From contig JAGTJM010000029.1 in the NCBI GenBank assembly GCA_020747015.1, forward strand, positions 124,001 to 188,000: 64,000 nt of DNA. Direction: 5' to 3'. The stretch is from Pyrenochaeta sp. MPI-SDFR-AT-0127. Its lineage: Eukaryota; Ascomycota; Dothideomycetes; Pleosporales; Cucurbitariaceae. The notes beneath the pieces were generated by a model. It made no database searches and was not told the origin of the DNA. It worked only from the letters and a program-made list of their open reading frames with translations. Below are positions 23,940 to 36,096 of this stretch, in pieces. A program made the position numbers and the translations under genes. Numbering within the stretch: position 1 is the first letter of the stretch; each line of letters opens with the position of its first letter.

Positions 23940-25755
23940 GGTAAGGGAAGGTATCCGCGGACTTGGAGGATGGCCGCGGGCAGTCGAAGTGTAAATAGAG
24001 TTGACACACGTCTCTAGCGTGGTCGTTGCGCAGGCCTGTTAGTGCAACGGCGATTGCAAAAGCAAACCGGTGGAGCGGACACAGACTGCACGTTCTGCGG
24101 CCCTTCACCCTGGGACGTGGAGACTCCCGGGGTGATATAGCTACCCATAATGGCGTGATTAGGCATGTTTGGATCTTGGAGGAGGAAATAGATTGCGAAT
24201 CTGTTCCTCACAGCACGCCTGCATTTCGCGATCGTCACACAAGTTGACGTATCAAGCCTTGGGTTACATGGTATCCAAGAATACGGTGCTGTCAGCCAGC
24301 GCTGACTGGCCCGATAATGCCTGATGAGGAAGGTGAAGCAAAAGGTTTCGGTGAGGGTTTCTTGGTATCACCTCTCAGCGGTGCGCATGGTGATCAGCGG
24401 CGATGTCGTGATCGCTGGGCGTTATTGGCCTACCGGGTCTCTGCTTGGCACCTGCGAAACAGCGTAAAGCTGCAATGCCTTTTGACTACAAGTCGCTCTT
24501 GGTCCCCATTACAAGCTTCTCGTTTGGACGATGGATTTGTTCGACTCCATTCCAGAAAATTATCAGAGGGACGCCTTAGCGCAGCAGAAACTGATTGGGA
24601 GGCGACTGTGTACGCATGTTGCTTTCATTGGTGAATCTGGGAATATGGGCGTTGAGGTACGAAGTTCTCAGGTGGATTTCGAGTTGGAGCCATGGATGGA
24701 GAATGTTGGTGGTGGAGATGACTGAGACGGTTACCAGCGTTCCTGTTGGGTTTATGGTGTGCGACGCTAGCGAGCGCCACTCTGGCCTCCTTTTATGTTG
24801 TCTTCCACCCACGAAACCAAAAAGGTGAATGTCCTCGAAAAGCTTCACGCTTTTGATAGGACAATGCTGAGGTCCTTTGAGCATGTGCTCAAGCCCGTGC
24901 TGATCACGAGGAACTGGTGCCTTCGAAGGGCTGTTTACGCAATATCACACAAGTGATCACACTCAAGGGACAGCAGACCAAGTCAAAGGCTGCAAGTATC
25001 ACTATCCATGGGAAACAGGCGACAACTTGAGGTAGGTGTCCAGAACAATTGCACATCCGTTGCCATTCGAACTGATCAAGGAAGGGCTGCGCTTCTCAGG
25101 TCAACATGAACAATAACAGCTACCACGTCCGGGGACCTTAACATTGATTTAATAGGACGATGGCGGAATTCATCCGCTCAGGCTCGTCCTCGGAGCTGTC
25201 TTGACGGCGCCGTGTCTGTGTCGAGGGCGACGACAGAGACTGCTTTTCGTAGATCAAGCTTCGGCAAGCTGTACCAGTACCGTACCGCAAAGCTTGACAC
25301 GCCACAACAGCAGCCACAGTCACGGCGTGGGATATTGAACATCATCCACGACTGCGCACCAGTCTCCGCCAGTGCAGGGAAACCGAATTCATGGTCCATA
25401 AGAGATTAAAGCGAAGAACAATCTCCCCTGGAACTTGCTCCAATTGTCTCGCCTACCATGATTGGTGGATCTTCCGGTTCCATGTTCCCCACGTTTCTCA
25501 TGAACGCTACTGTGGACCAACGAGCCTCACCCCGCGTTCGGCAGAATTTACCCACTCTCTGATTGGAGGGTACGCCCGAACAAATGTCCCTGAAAGTGCA
25601 TTCGCGGCCCATGATTAAGGATAGACGCCTCCTCGACGCACAATTTGGGACTACGAGGAACACCTACGGACCGCCATGCTTGAATTTCTCCGACATTTGC
25701 TTGTTTATCAACAGAATGACAAGACCATGCTTGGAACGGCTAGCATCGCCATTCA
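23940..25755. other. 1.8-kb region without a supported gene
   Basis: Short ORFs only; the longest (24317..24634) has no recognisable domain. It serves as divergent upstream DNA of the permease and pectinesterase genes. Confidence 0.45.
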
Positions 25756-25762
25756 TATATAA
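25756..25762 (+). promoter_or_regulatory. TATA box of the pectinesterase gene
   Basis: TATATAA lies 86 nt upstream of the ATG at 25842. Confidence 0.5.
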
Positions 25763-25841
25763 TAGATGAGCCAAGACAACTGGGAATCTCTACCTAGGTA
25801 TTCTGTGCTCCCAGCAATAAAACCGGGATAAAACCAACGCC

Positions 25842-27110
25842 ATGCGTCTGCTCGTTGTCATTGCTGGTCTTTTGGAGATCTGCGCTTCCATCTCCACAAT
25901 CAATCGCAAAGCATGCCAATACCCAACCAGGAACCCATTGGAAGGATGCCCTAGGCATACCATTGTTGTCGGCCCCGGTCGCAACTTCACCACTGTCCAG
26001 TCTGCTATTCTTAGCTTGCCAAACGATACCAAACCCCAACACATTCTCATTCTCCCAGGAAACTACACCGAGCAAGTCAACATCACTCGGCCGGGGCCCG
26101 TCTATCTTTTCGGCCAAACACAGCACCCCAATGACCAGAGCAAGAACACCGTCAACATCATCTGGCGCAATGCAACTGGAGCGGGAGTCAACTCTACTCT
26201 AGACAATGCGTACACTTCGACGCTGACGGTGGCTCCGACTTTTAACTCCAGTCTTACTGGAAGCGGGCCGACCGGCAACCCAGTACCTGCAGACACGCCG
26301 TTCGGCAACACGGACTTTAGAGCATACAACCTCAACTTCATCAATGACTACAAGAACTATGCGACAGGTCCGTCCTTGGCTGTATCGGTGAGCTATGCAA
26401 ACACGGGGTTTTACTTTTGCGGCTTCTACTCGTACCAGGACACGGTGAGTTGTATGCGCCTGGCGTGCAATTTCAACATCTGCTAATAGCTCTATTTCAG
26501 GTATACATTGGCAAGCTAGGAAACGCGTATTTCTACAAGAATGAGATTGCCGGTCAGACAGACTTCTTCTACGGCTTTGGCACGGCATGGATCCAGTCGA
26601 GTTTGGTGACGCTTCGTAACTGCGGCGGTGGCATTACCGCATGGAAAGGTACCAACACCACGTTTGAGAACAAATTCGTGCGTTGCTCCACTACCCATCC
26701 CATCTCCATGTCACGTTACTGACCTTGTCAAGGGCGTATATATCCATGATTCACGCGTCCAAAAGGCCAACTCGTCTCTCGCGCTCACGGGCAAGTGCGC
26801 CCTTGGCCGCCCCTGGAACGCCCTGCATCGCTCCATCTTTGCGAACAGCTATCTGGACGACTCAATTCAACCAAAGGGGTACATTGCGTGGGGCACTACG
26901 GATCCTCGTCTTGGATCCAATACCACCATGGCTGAATACGAGAACTACGGGCCAGGCTGGAATGTGACGGGCAGGGCTGTGGGCAACGTGACGATTGTCA
27001 TGGACAAGAAGCAATACGAGCCTTATTCGACGGTGGAGAAGGTGTTCCAGTACCCATTCTCTGGGGAATTTGGCAATGTGGCATGGATTGATCGTAGATC
27101 AGAACGATGA
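25842..27110 (+). CDS. Secreted pectinesterase (CE8)
   Basis: Pectin methylesterase removes methyl groups from plant pectin, outside the cell. Exons 25842..26444, 26501..26677 and 26733..27110 give about 385 aa. A signal peptide covers residues 1-17 or so. GNYTEQVNI is the usual early block. Catalytic residues can be placed by motif: D200 in YQDT, D222 in TDFFYG and R286 in LGRPWN. The spacing of about 22 between the two aspartates matches the family. Several N-glycosylation sequons (NFT, NYT, NIT, NST, NTT) occur. The last junction uses an AAG acceptor but restores NKF-GVYIHDSRV. It fits a plant-associated or saprotrophic life. Confidence 0.93.
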
Positions 27111-28412
27111 GCGAATGAATCACCTGGCACGATGTGAAGCTTCCCAGAAGCTCGATTGTAGCATGCAAGCAGGTAAGAGCTCTTGACTGCTCAGATCTGC
27201 GCTTCACGGTCAATCCTTATTCAGAAGAGCTTTACATAGACGTGGAATTCCATCTGCACTTGTTCAAACCATTATTTGATTTCTTGGAAAAGGTTGACGG
27301 TGACGTCTGCCATTGGTGTTGACTGGCTAGCGCGGCTTTCTCGTACTCGGCAGCGGCGACCCGAGTTCAGGGGGCAGGCGCAACATAGGCACCTGCAGCC
27401 ACGCGCCCCAGCGCACACAGCACAACGGCGGTGCATTCCATCGACTGTTGCAACGTCCCACGGCGTCAACGTTGGATCATCGACGTGTGACAAATTGGAC
27501 GTTCCAGCAAACATGTGAGCACGTGGGACAAAGTGGGTTTTTTCCACACAGCGATCTGCAGGGTGACTCCAAATATAAAATTAGCGGCATCGCGGGGGCG
27601 CCCTCATATCGATTGCGACAAAACTTTGTAACCACGCTAAGAATCCACACCAAAGACGCAGGGTGGCGATGATGTGCGTGCCGCCAGTCCCTTTCGAAGC
27701 CCCGCCATTGCAGGGCAAATGCTAGCTGAGCAGCGAGGATTGGGACTATTGTTATTATTTTCTTCATTCAACTGTCAGAGCGTGGTCGCCTTGCCGCAGG
27801 CTTCGTAACTGCAAACAGCGGGATATGAAGGATACGGCGTTGGTGCGCTACTCTGGTTCGCTGGCGGATATGGCAGGAGCCCAAACTGGGTAGCGTGTGG
27901 CCGAGTCCAGGATAGCGCCGCTCCTCCAGACTCGATTTCAGCAGTTTTGGCAGGGACGGCTGACACTCCGCCCGTGGGGCGGCTCGTAACTCCCTTTTTC
28001 GCTGCTGCTGCCTCTTCGCTCTTGCGTTGATTCTCTCTTCACTGCCCGTCGTTTTCTTTCTCTTGGGTGTGCCATCTTTCGCTGCTCCTACTAACCACAC
28101 AGTTTAAACCCTTATTAATACTCCCACCACCCCGACACTCGTTACTCCATTCAACCACCGCTGGTCTTCAGGGGGAACCGCTGCTCGTCCATCCACCCAG
28201 AGCCAATCGTCCAGACGTCCCCTTTCGCTACTCCCCAGATCCCTACTCTGGTTGGACCTGTCGTTTCATCGAGAACACCGGAAAGCGCGATCCGTTTCCT
28301 TTGCCATTGTCGCGTTTGACGGTCGCAGACGTGGTCGCAGGTTCTTGACAGCTGTACCACACGCTTAGCATCCTTACACGACATCCGGCTTCACCAAACC
28401 CGATCGCGAAAG
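27111..28412. other. Intergenic region and CT-rich leader upstream of the CRH gene
   Basis: From about 27985 to 28160 the + strand is rich in C/T runs (for example CTTCGCTCTTGCGTTG, TTTCTTTCTCTTGGG). This is common in promoters and leaders of strongly expressed fungal genes. No other feature seen. Confidence 0.5.
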
Positions 28413-29857
28413 ATGGTTCGAGGCGCTTTCTCCGCTGCGCTCGCTGCAGCAGCCCTTGCGGGCACAGCGTTTGCAGGTGCAAAGTGCACAAAGGACAGCC
28501 ATTGTCCCTCTGAGACGCCTTGCTGCTCTCGTGCGTGCCCCCTCAGCCTTGCCTACCGAGATGCGCTGCTAACAACTCGACAGTATATGGCGACTGTGGT
28601 GTCGGCGCTTTCTGCTTGGGCGGCTGCGACCCTCTCATGTCGCACTCGTTCGATTCCTGCGTCCCTGGCCCCGTTTGCAAATCTGGCACATACTCCCTCG
28701 ATTCGCTCGACGACGTTCAGACGATTGACAAGTACCTCGGCGATGCCTCCAAGATCAACTGGCAGTCGCAGGGCATGCCCGCCATCTACACAGACCCGAG
28801 CACTGGACAAAAGTCGACGCTCTTGACCATGGCCCAAGGCACCGTCGGAACCTTGTTGGCATCGACACACTACGTATGGTACGGCAAGATCTGCTCCAAG
28901 TTGACAACAGCCCAAGGCAAGGGTGTGGTTACCGCTTTCATTCTCATGTCCGACGTCAAGGACGAGATCGATTACGAGTGGGTCGGTGTGGACACCTCGC
29001 ACGTGCAGTCAAACTACTACTCTCAGGGTGTCACAGTGTGTACGTCACAATCACATTCCAGTCTTGAAATCGCAAACTAATCCCGCGCAGACACGAATGG
29101 TAAGAACCTGACTGTACCCGGCGGCAGCACAGTCGATAACATGCACGAATACTGCATTGACTGGAAGGAGGACTCGCTCACCTGGTCCATCGACGGTAAC
29201 AGCATGCGCACACTCGAGCGTAAGAACACCTGGAATGCTACATCTGGCCGCTTCGACTACCCGCAGACCCCTGCGCGCATCATGCTGTCGCTCTGGCCCG
29301 CCGGTCTACCCACCAACGAGAAGGGTACTATTGATTGGGCTGGCGGTGAAATCGACTGGAACAGCCCCTACATGCAGAATGGATACTACTACGCCCGCTT
29401 CCAGGAGGTTACCGTTGAGTGTTACGACCCACCCAAGGGTGCGCAGGTCAAGGGCAAGAAGACGTACAAGTACACTGACAAGGCCGGCACCAACAATACC
29501 GTCGCTATCACTGACGATGAGGTTATCCTCGGCTCGCTCATGGGCACCGGTGAAGAGCCTGGCGAGGCCCCTAAGAGCGGAGACGCAAAGCCCACCCAGT
29601 CTGTCGCTATGGTTCCTGGAGGCAATCCCGGAGGCGGCAACCGCGCTGAGGAGACCACCGCTGCAGGACAAACCAACGCCAACTCACCCCAAGCTACCGA
29701 ACAAGTCCAGGGCGGCGACACCCAGTCAAACTTCAACCAGGGAGGCAGCAACGCGAGCAGCACTGGCGCAGGTTCCACCATTGAGCCCGGTCTTGGACGC
29801 GTTGGTGGTGGTGCGCTCGCTATCGTTGTCGCTATCCTTGGACTGATTGCGTTATAA
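28413..29857 (+). CDS. CRH/UTR2-type GH16 cell-wall transglycosylase, GPI-anchored
   Basis: CRH enzymes cross-link chitin to beta-glucan at the cell wall. Exons 28413..28530, 28584..29039 and 29091..29857 give about 446 aa. A signal peptide (1-21) is followed by a Cys-rich chitin-binding-like module (CTKDSHCPSETPCCS-LYGDCGVGAFC). The GH16 domain has the catalytic DEIDYE at about 166-171, and then NMHEYCIDWKEDSLTWSIDG. A Gly/Asn/Gln-rich linker (about 350-425) and a hydrophobic C-terminal tail (GGGALAIVVAILGLIAL) indicate GPI anchoring. Its cysteine module and C tail point to the Utr2/Crh2 branch. Introns are 53 and 51 nt. Confidence 0.94.
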
Positions 29858-30519
29858 TGGGCCAGCCCAGTCGTTTGTACGGTTCACGACTTGGCCTGTT
29901 TTACGCACTTCATGTTTGTCCTTGGATTTTTCGTATGCTGGTGTTTTCTGGGCTGGGAAAATTGGAGACTTTTTCCCCGTTTGCATTCCTCTCCTTAAAC
30001 TGCTTGGATCGTGTATAGCGAAGAACGGGGGTCGAGTTTTCCTTTCTTGCATATCGTTCATACCATATTTCCTTATCTTTAACTTGTATATGAGAGAGCG
30101 AAGTGGAGAGGTAATTCCTGACGGATTGCCGCAAAGGGGATGTTGTTGGCAAACCCGTTAGTGGACACATTCCCTTGTATCTTGAATCTGGACAGAGTGT
30201 CCGTTACATAGATGTAGTAGTGTGGGGTTGATAAGATTGGAAACTGTGGATAGTAATCGATTCTTTGACAAGCTTTATTTTGACTAAACTGTTTTGACGT
30301 CATGAGCATCCCTTCCTTTGTCGAGGTTGTGAACTAACCTTCGGGCTTTCTCCTATTGACATACTGATTGGGAAATCCCCTTGCAATACTGTAATCAGAA
30401 ACGCAACCGTCTTTCTTAAAGATGCTGCGGGTTGACTGTGCTAGAATCTGCTTTTGCATCATATCTAGAGCCCTTTTGTCGAACGACTCGTTGGACAAGA
30501 TTGTAATTCCGAAATTGTA
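29858..30519. other. Intergenic region
   Basis: About 0.66 kb of 3' flank and promoter; nothing specific seen. Confidence 0.4.
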
Positions 30520-31469
30520 ATGATGGATAAGGATGGCAACAAACGGCAAACTGTTAAAGGGCAAAAGGTCAATAACATAACCGCATCGGCATGGATTTCA
30601 TGGCATATCTTGCCTCTCGCGGCGTTGGGTGTTCTTATCACCGCATACCTCTGGTCTCGAAGCTCGGGAGCCACATCAGCTGTGACGGCTACATGTCTGG
30701 CCACACCGCCAAACTCCCAAGTCAAGATTTTGAGTCTTGATCCATTCATTGCGCATATCACAGATTTTGTCTCTGAGAGTGAGAGGAAGTATCTCATTGA
30801 TATTGGGTCTGTTCTCTACCCATATAGGCCTACTTCACATTAACACACACTGACCTACCCCTTAGCAAACCACTACTCTCCAGCTCCACCACCCTCGACG
30901 ACTCCGGCAACCAAGCCTCCAGCTCCTACCGCACATCATCTTCTGCATTCCTCCCCCCCACCGACCCCTGCGTATCCCGCATCGTTCACCGCGCCGCAGA
31001 CTTCCAAGGCTACCTATCGCCCTCAGACATCAACATCCAACTAACCGCCTACCAGCCAGGCCAGCAGTACAAACACCACTACGACTGGTTCTCCGCACCC
31101 GCCAACAGCCCCACCACCCCGCTTCCACGCAACACAATCTCCACCTTCTTCGCCATCCTGCACGCCACGTGCCACGCCTGCGGCACCGAGTTCCCCTTCC
31201 TTAATACTACGAACCGCCACCGCTACGACGAGCGCTGGTGCTATGTCATTGACTGTGATAAACCGGTTCTCACGACTAGGAATGTAGAGGGCAGTGCCCT
31301 CTTTTGGATCAATCTTGATGCACAGGGTAGGGGGAGAGAGGATACTTTGCATTCGGGTCTCCCTGCTAATGGGGGCGAGAAGATTGGTCTGAATGTTTGG
31401 ACGGATTTTGAAGTCAACGAGGTTTGGGATAGGGGGTTGTTTGGTGGGAGTTTGAAACCCCCTGCGTAA
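30520..31469 (+). CDS. Membrane-anchored prolyl 4-hydroxylase-like 2OG/Fe(II) oxygenase
   Basis: Exons 30520..30806 and 30866..31469 give about 296 aa. Residues 25-46 form one hydrophobic helix (WISWHILPLAALGVLITAYLW), so it is likely a type II membrane protein of the secretory pathway. The catalytic domain starts at ILSLDPFIAHITDFVSE. Metal and cosubstrate residues are visible: H167 and D169 (HYDWF), distal H258 (LHSGLP) and K268, with the expected ten-residue spacing between the last two. Neighbouring NTISTFFAIL and ALFWINLD fit the fold. The exact substrate is unknown. The second exon has no ATG, so single-ORF searches miss it. The donor is GTCTGT rather than GTAxGT. Confidence 0.88.
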
Positions 31470-32166
31470 TGGGGGCTGAGAGGGCGGAAGAGATGTGGAA
31501 ATTAAAAGGGCGGTGCTGTAGTGAGGGTGATGGTGTCGTCGCTTTACTCTGGAAATACTCATTATTTAAATTTATTTGGCTCAGCACAGGGGTACTACGT
31601 AGGCTGATATAGCAGGAACGATATCCTTTGGCGCCTGGAGAACAACTACGTTAGGTGTGGCGCGAGGCATTGAGTCGTATTCTGCGCATACGATAACTCC
31701 ACCATTTATTATAAAAACTTTGGTAGAGTAATTCGCATAGGATTGGGACAATCCACAATGTCCCTTCCTGTGTCACGAGATGCCCCACCCCAAAAACGAA
31801 GACACATCCATTGTTTGGGCATCTGAAGATTTTCTGCTACAATTATCTTTGTGGAGAAGTTCTGTAATGGCACGCGAGGCCGTTCTTGTGATAAAGCAGA
31901 TTGTTTTGTCAAATCTTGGATCTGAAAGACGACGGAGTGCAGACGCGCAATGATTTCATCTTGTGCAGGAACGGCATTAACCTTCGAGGCCAGTCGATTT
32001 ATTATATTGGTATAGCATTGCAAAAATTGTGTCTTCAATCATCAGCTTAGAATGGTGTGTAGCCCCGTTCTTTGATAGATTTAGCTGCGTAGAGCCTTGT
32101 CTCTATCGTCTTCCTTGCAGTTTCTTAGGTGATGGGCCATTGAAGCAATAGTTTCCTAAGCCATTG
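31470..32166. other. Intergenic region between convergent genes
   Basis: A 109-codon minus-strand ORF (31709..32038) has no recognisable content and is not called. The part 32081..32155 could be a last exon of the HET gene (see that entry). Confidence 0.4.
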
Positions 32167-33357
32167 TCAGTGCATGCCATGACTCACGACTGAGATATCT
32201 ACCATATGATCGCAGGTTCTCCAAATCATCTTCCCTCTTCTCTCTTTACTGGGATCACTGTAAAGACTCTCGTATGTAGAAGGTGTCATGAATTTCTTTA
32301 GCAGGTCCGGTTCAACTTCATCCAATCTCATACTGCGCCGCAATGTCTCGCCGAAATTTAGGTGATCATCGATTGATCGATCCCACTCACAGGTTGCCAC
32401 TTGCTGGAGGACGTCAAGGTAGACATCCAACGTGGATTTTGAGTAGTCGACACCAATAGCAGCTCCTACGTGAACTAAACCAAGCAAACCGTACACTTTG
32501 TCCCGAACATCCTCACATTCCAGACTAGTGTATATTTCCAACACACGGCTCAAAGACCTCCTATATGGTGCCCAATCACGACCATGACCCCAGTGATCTT
32601 TTTGATTGAAAATGGACTCAACATGTTGGGGCATGAATGGTTTAGTGGGCCATGGCCGGCTGAACGTGTCTTGATATTGTCTTTCTGTCTCCTGCATGAG
32701 CTCCACGAAAAATGCTACTGTAGTCCACTCAATCTCTTCTTGGCCCCATTTGACTAATAATTTCCCGGATAACATTATTTCCTGGATAACCCAGATACGT
32801 TGCCAGTACGAAGTCGACCATAGCGCTGAGAGAGAGTCTACATGCTCTTGGAGATTGAAGGAGACAATATTTTCCCTAACCCTCCGTCTAATGAAATCAA
32901 AGGCGATTGAGCTGTAGAGAGTGTTATTGCCAAGCCACACGACAGTTTCTGAAGCGTTGTGGTAGATTTCGCCCATCTGGTTAACCTGGTGATTTCTCTC
33001 CTTGACATTAGACTGGTCAATACAAATAGCATCGATCCAGTACCAACGATTTGGATCATTACGGACAGCATCCAAGAAGTCCCATAAGTTCTTACGGACA
33101 GCGAATGGGCATCCGTTGAGGGTAATTTTGCGAACCTGAGATGGATCGCCCCAGGTATATGATATTGCTCTATAAGCTGGACAAGAGTCGGAATACATAT
33201 CAAAGTGTTCCATATCGCAACTAAAATAATCTTGTATAACATGTTCCCAGCTGGTTACTCTCAATAATCGTATCTGCCGCCGTGACAAGTCGAGAGGATT
33301 GTGAAAAAAACGTGTCAATGGAATGCGCTCTGACATCGCATTTACTTGGTTTGCCAT
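32167..33357 (-). CDS. HET-domain (heterokaryon incompatibility) protein
   Basis: HET-domain proteins act in fungal nonself recognition and often trigger cell death after hyphal fusion. The ORF gives 396 aa from the ATG at 33357. All three HET blocks are present: YRAISYTWGDP (about 62-72), NRWYWIDAICIDQSN (about 102-116) and EIYHNASETVVWLG (about 129-142). A region with VRDKVYGLLGL (about 281-291), usual in large HET proteins, follows. The family often has long C-terminal regions, so this one is short. An intron at 32202..32156 would replace the last residues by about 25 others ending at 32081; I cannot choose between the two ends. It borders a gene-poor stretch. Confidence 0.9.
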   Translation of the reverse strand: MANQVNAMSERIPLTRFFHNPLDLSRRQIRLLRVTSWEHVIQDYFSCDMEHFDMYSDSCPAYRAISYTWGDPSQVRKITLNGCPFAVRKNLWDFLDAVRNDPNRWYWIDAICIDQSNVKERNHQVNQMGEIYHNASETVVWLGNNTLYSSIAFDFIRRRVRENIVSFNLQEHVDSLSALWSTSYWQRIWVIQEIMLSGKLLVKWGQEEIEWTTVAFFVELMQETERQYQDTFSRPWPTKPFMPQHVESIFNQKDHWGHGRDWAPYRRSLSRVLEIYTSLECEDVRDKVYGLLGLVHVGAAIGVDYSKSTLDVYLDVLQQVATCEWDRSIDDHLNFGETLRRSMRLDEVEPDLLKKFMTPSTYESLYSDPSKERRGKMIWRTCDHMVDISVVSHGMH

Positions 33358-34983
33358 TAGGATCGCTGTTGGCCTTGCAAAAACATCTTATAGATAAGAA
33401 CCAATTGAACGATTAACGAAACTTCTAAGAAGAATCGAAGTGGAGAGATTTGAGGCCGGAGAAGGTGGGCACTACTTACTTACTGTGAGGAAAGGTGGCA
33501 GTGCACCGCGCATAGGCTCAAGCGAAACATGGCTTTGCATAGCCACAGGGCTTACCGCCATCAAAATTAAATTACACCATGACGATGATGAAGTTATTTT
33601 GCACTAGGCGGGTTTCATACTCGCCTCGGTTGGAGGTACCAATGGGCGTGGGCACCTAGCATGAAGTTGGGCGCCACAGCAGACACAATGTTGATCATGA
33701 TTTTCTAGGCTACTGTAAGGCTCTCGGGCTCGGAAAAGACCACTCTTTTAGTATCATAGGTGATAGAGACTCAATAGCGGCGAGGAGCTTTACAGCCTGT
33801 TACTCGAGGATATGAATCGCCCCTGTCACGCCGTGTCAGATTTGCGCTTCAAGCTCCCGTGCATAGTACCATGACGAAAAGATCGTAGGCTTGCCGACAC
33901 GCCCGCTCACGACTGTATAATATTTTGAATAGCATACAATCGTCATTGTTGTCTGCGTTTCGAGCTACAGTCCTAGCAATATCTCGGTCTTGAGTACAGG
34001 TGAGCTGTGTATCTAATATCTTTAGCATTGCCCGGTTTTTCCTTATAATGATGGCTGCTAACGACTTGAAGAAGGGAAGCAAAAACATTGAAAGAATCGT
34101 TTTCGATAGTCTTTAGGTTGTGCGTAGCACTTTTACTCTCAAATCAAGCATTTTGGCAGCACCTAAAATGCTGCTTGGTTTCATGCCATAGCTCAACAAA
34201 GCTCGAATCACACACCCTTGATAAGATGGATTTTCTTGCGTTGCAGACAGCATGAAATTATTCTATGTTCGGAAACAACACTGGCCGGCTGCACGACATG
34301 CCTCCCACCATTACGGCTAATCGCAAGTGGGCCCGGGAGTAATCGCCTCCCATAGCTCTTGCTATCGCCAACATTTCAAAGATTTAAAGAGCGAGGAACT
34401 CAAAGTATAGTGTTTTGTCCAACAAAGCGCTACCAGAAGCATTAAAGTGGGGTGTCTCGTGTGAAAGCAAGCGTCGCTAGTGTCCACCGCCGAGAAGTCG
34501 ACTTGTTTGATCCACAGTGTCTGGATTGATACAATCAAACTGTACTGAAGAGACTGAGCCAGGAAAACACTCAGTATACGTTGTAATATCACCCTCAGGC
34601 TATATAGACAACGACATAGGCGTCCCTTAGCTTGAAATGGTGTTTGCTTGTCACACCGAACGCGCCTAATCGTGCTGGTTTCTGATTCTTAAAGGACATA
34701 GACCCCTCAAATCTAACATCATCCAATGCTATAATGCAATAAACATACTCATATTTGACATGATCTAGATTCGGGATGTGCAGATAGGCAATTTTTCCTA
34801 AGCAATTACCTAGACAAGTTATTTACTAATATAGAGAGAAGGTATGAGTTATCATTCATTAATGAAGTTTAACATGGTGAACCTAAAACAAAGAGGTCCA
34901 GTTTGATTGTTTGAGCAATTGGCTATTATTCCGTCCACAAAGATAATCGTATCTGCCAGCGCATTCTGCCTGTTCAGCATCAT
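33358..34983. other. 1.6-kb AT-rich region without a supported gene
   Basis: Only short ORFs with no domain. Part of the gene-poor island. Confidence 0.45.
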
Positions 34984-36096
34984 TTAGGCCAAGATGCCCT
35001 TTCCTCCAGTGATGACCTGATCAATATTACTGGTGACATCAGTATGGCCCCTAAGCGCTGCGAATTTCTTTCTGATCAAGGCCCCGCTTGTAATCGCATC
35101 TTCGTTATCACTCAAGGATCTAGGTATGAGTGGACTGTTCAGGGTCCGTAGCACGGTCTGATCCTCAGGTCTCATGAGATAAGCCATGCTATATCTCTCC
35201 GGCATCGCGCAGCCAGGGACTGTTCCCACACGGTGGAGTGCGCTCTTCAGAAGCCCGTTAGTCATCATGGAAATACAGTCGCCAATGTTGACGACCGCAT
35301 GTCCAGGCTTTGGGTTAACAAGGCGCCAGTCAGATTCATTACAGGCGTTAGGATTCTGTCCGTTTCTCGTGGGCAAGACTTGGAGCCCAGGTGTGGTCGA
35401 GAATACGAAAGTTAGGCTACCCAGATCGGTGTGTGGAGTCTGAGTAACAATGTCCGAGCTAGGATTTGCATGGTATTTGAGCATGCGGAGAATGTCAAGT
35501 GAAGGGCGAGTGCAATCTTGGAAGTCTTCCAAACGCTGACCAGCAGGAATGGACAGAGAGGTGGAGAGCGAGCTGAGGATGGTATGAGCGGCAAAACCAA
35601 GCCCTTGAATCATGTATCTCAAATCACGAAGGTGGTTGGCGACAGTTGGAGGATGCGGGAATGGTTCATTCGTGAGTTGAAGAAGCCCATTTCGAGGGAT
35701 CTACGCAACATTCAGTATTTCAAAGCTACCAGTCCGAGATTCAGTAAGGCAAGAAATACTACTTACCACCCAGCTTTCGAAACCGTCAGTTTTTCCATTC
35801 CCGACAACGTTCCGACCCTTTGGTTTGTAACCATTGACCTTTAATTCAGAAATCTTATCAACATCAAATAAGGATTTGACCTCCGGATTATGATTGAATA
35901 AGTCTTTGGCAAGATCGAAGACTTCATTGACATTTTCGAGGAGAGGCGAGAAATTTGGGTGAGTGAGGTCAAGGTAGAAGAAACCGTCATCGATACATGT
36001 CTGGAGTAAACGCTTCTGCTCTAAAGCCGAGCCAGACTGAAGCTCATACAAACAGATAACGTTGAGAACTGCCAACTTGTTCCCGGGTAGCTCCAT
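34984..36096 (-). CDS. Isopenicillin-N-synthase-like 2-oxoglutarate/Fe(II) oxygenase
   Basis: Exons 36096..35767 and 35700..34984 give about 348 aa. The start MELPGNKLAVLNV was chosen because the upstream frame has only a GTG. The N-terminal DIOX_N-type part has CIDDGFFYLDL. The core double-stranded beta-helix shows TPHTDLGSLTF (H and D ligands), LHRVGTVPG (second H) and RYSMAYL (2OG-binding R). Such enzymes hydroxylate, desaturate or close rings in secondary metabolism. Real beta-lactam synthesis is not implied, as the family is broad. Its near neighbour to the right is a dead FAD monooxygenase, so the two may be leftovers of a biosynthetic locus. Confidence 0.87.

Noticed and set aside
31709..32038. 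109-codon minus-strand ORF after the HET gene
   Set aside because: No similarity to known HET C-terminal modules and no convincing splice link.
34984..36096. Beta-lactam biosynthesis (isopenicillin N synthase)
   Set aside because: Only the broad superfamily marks are seen; no ACV synthetase or partner gene is in the window.
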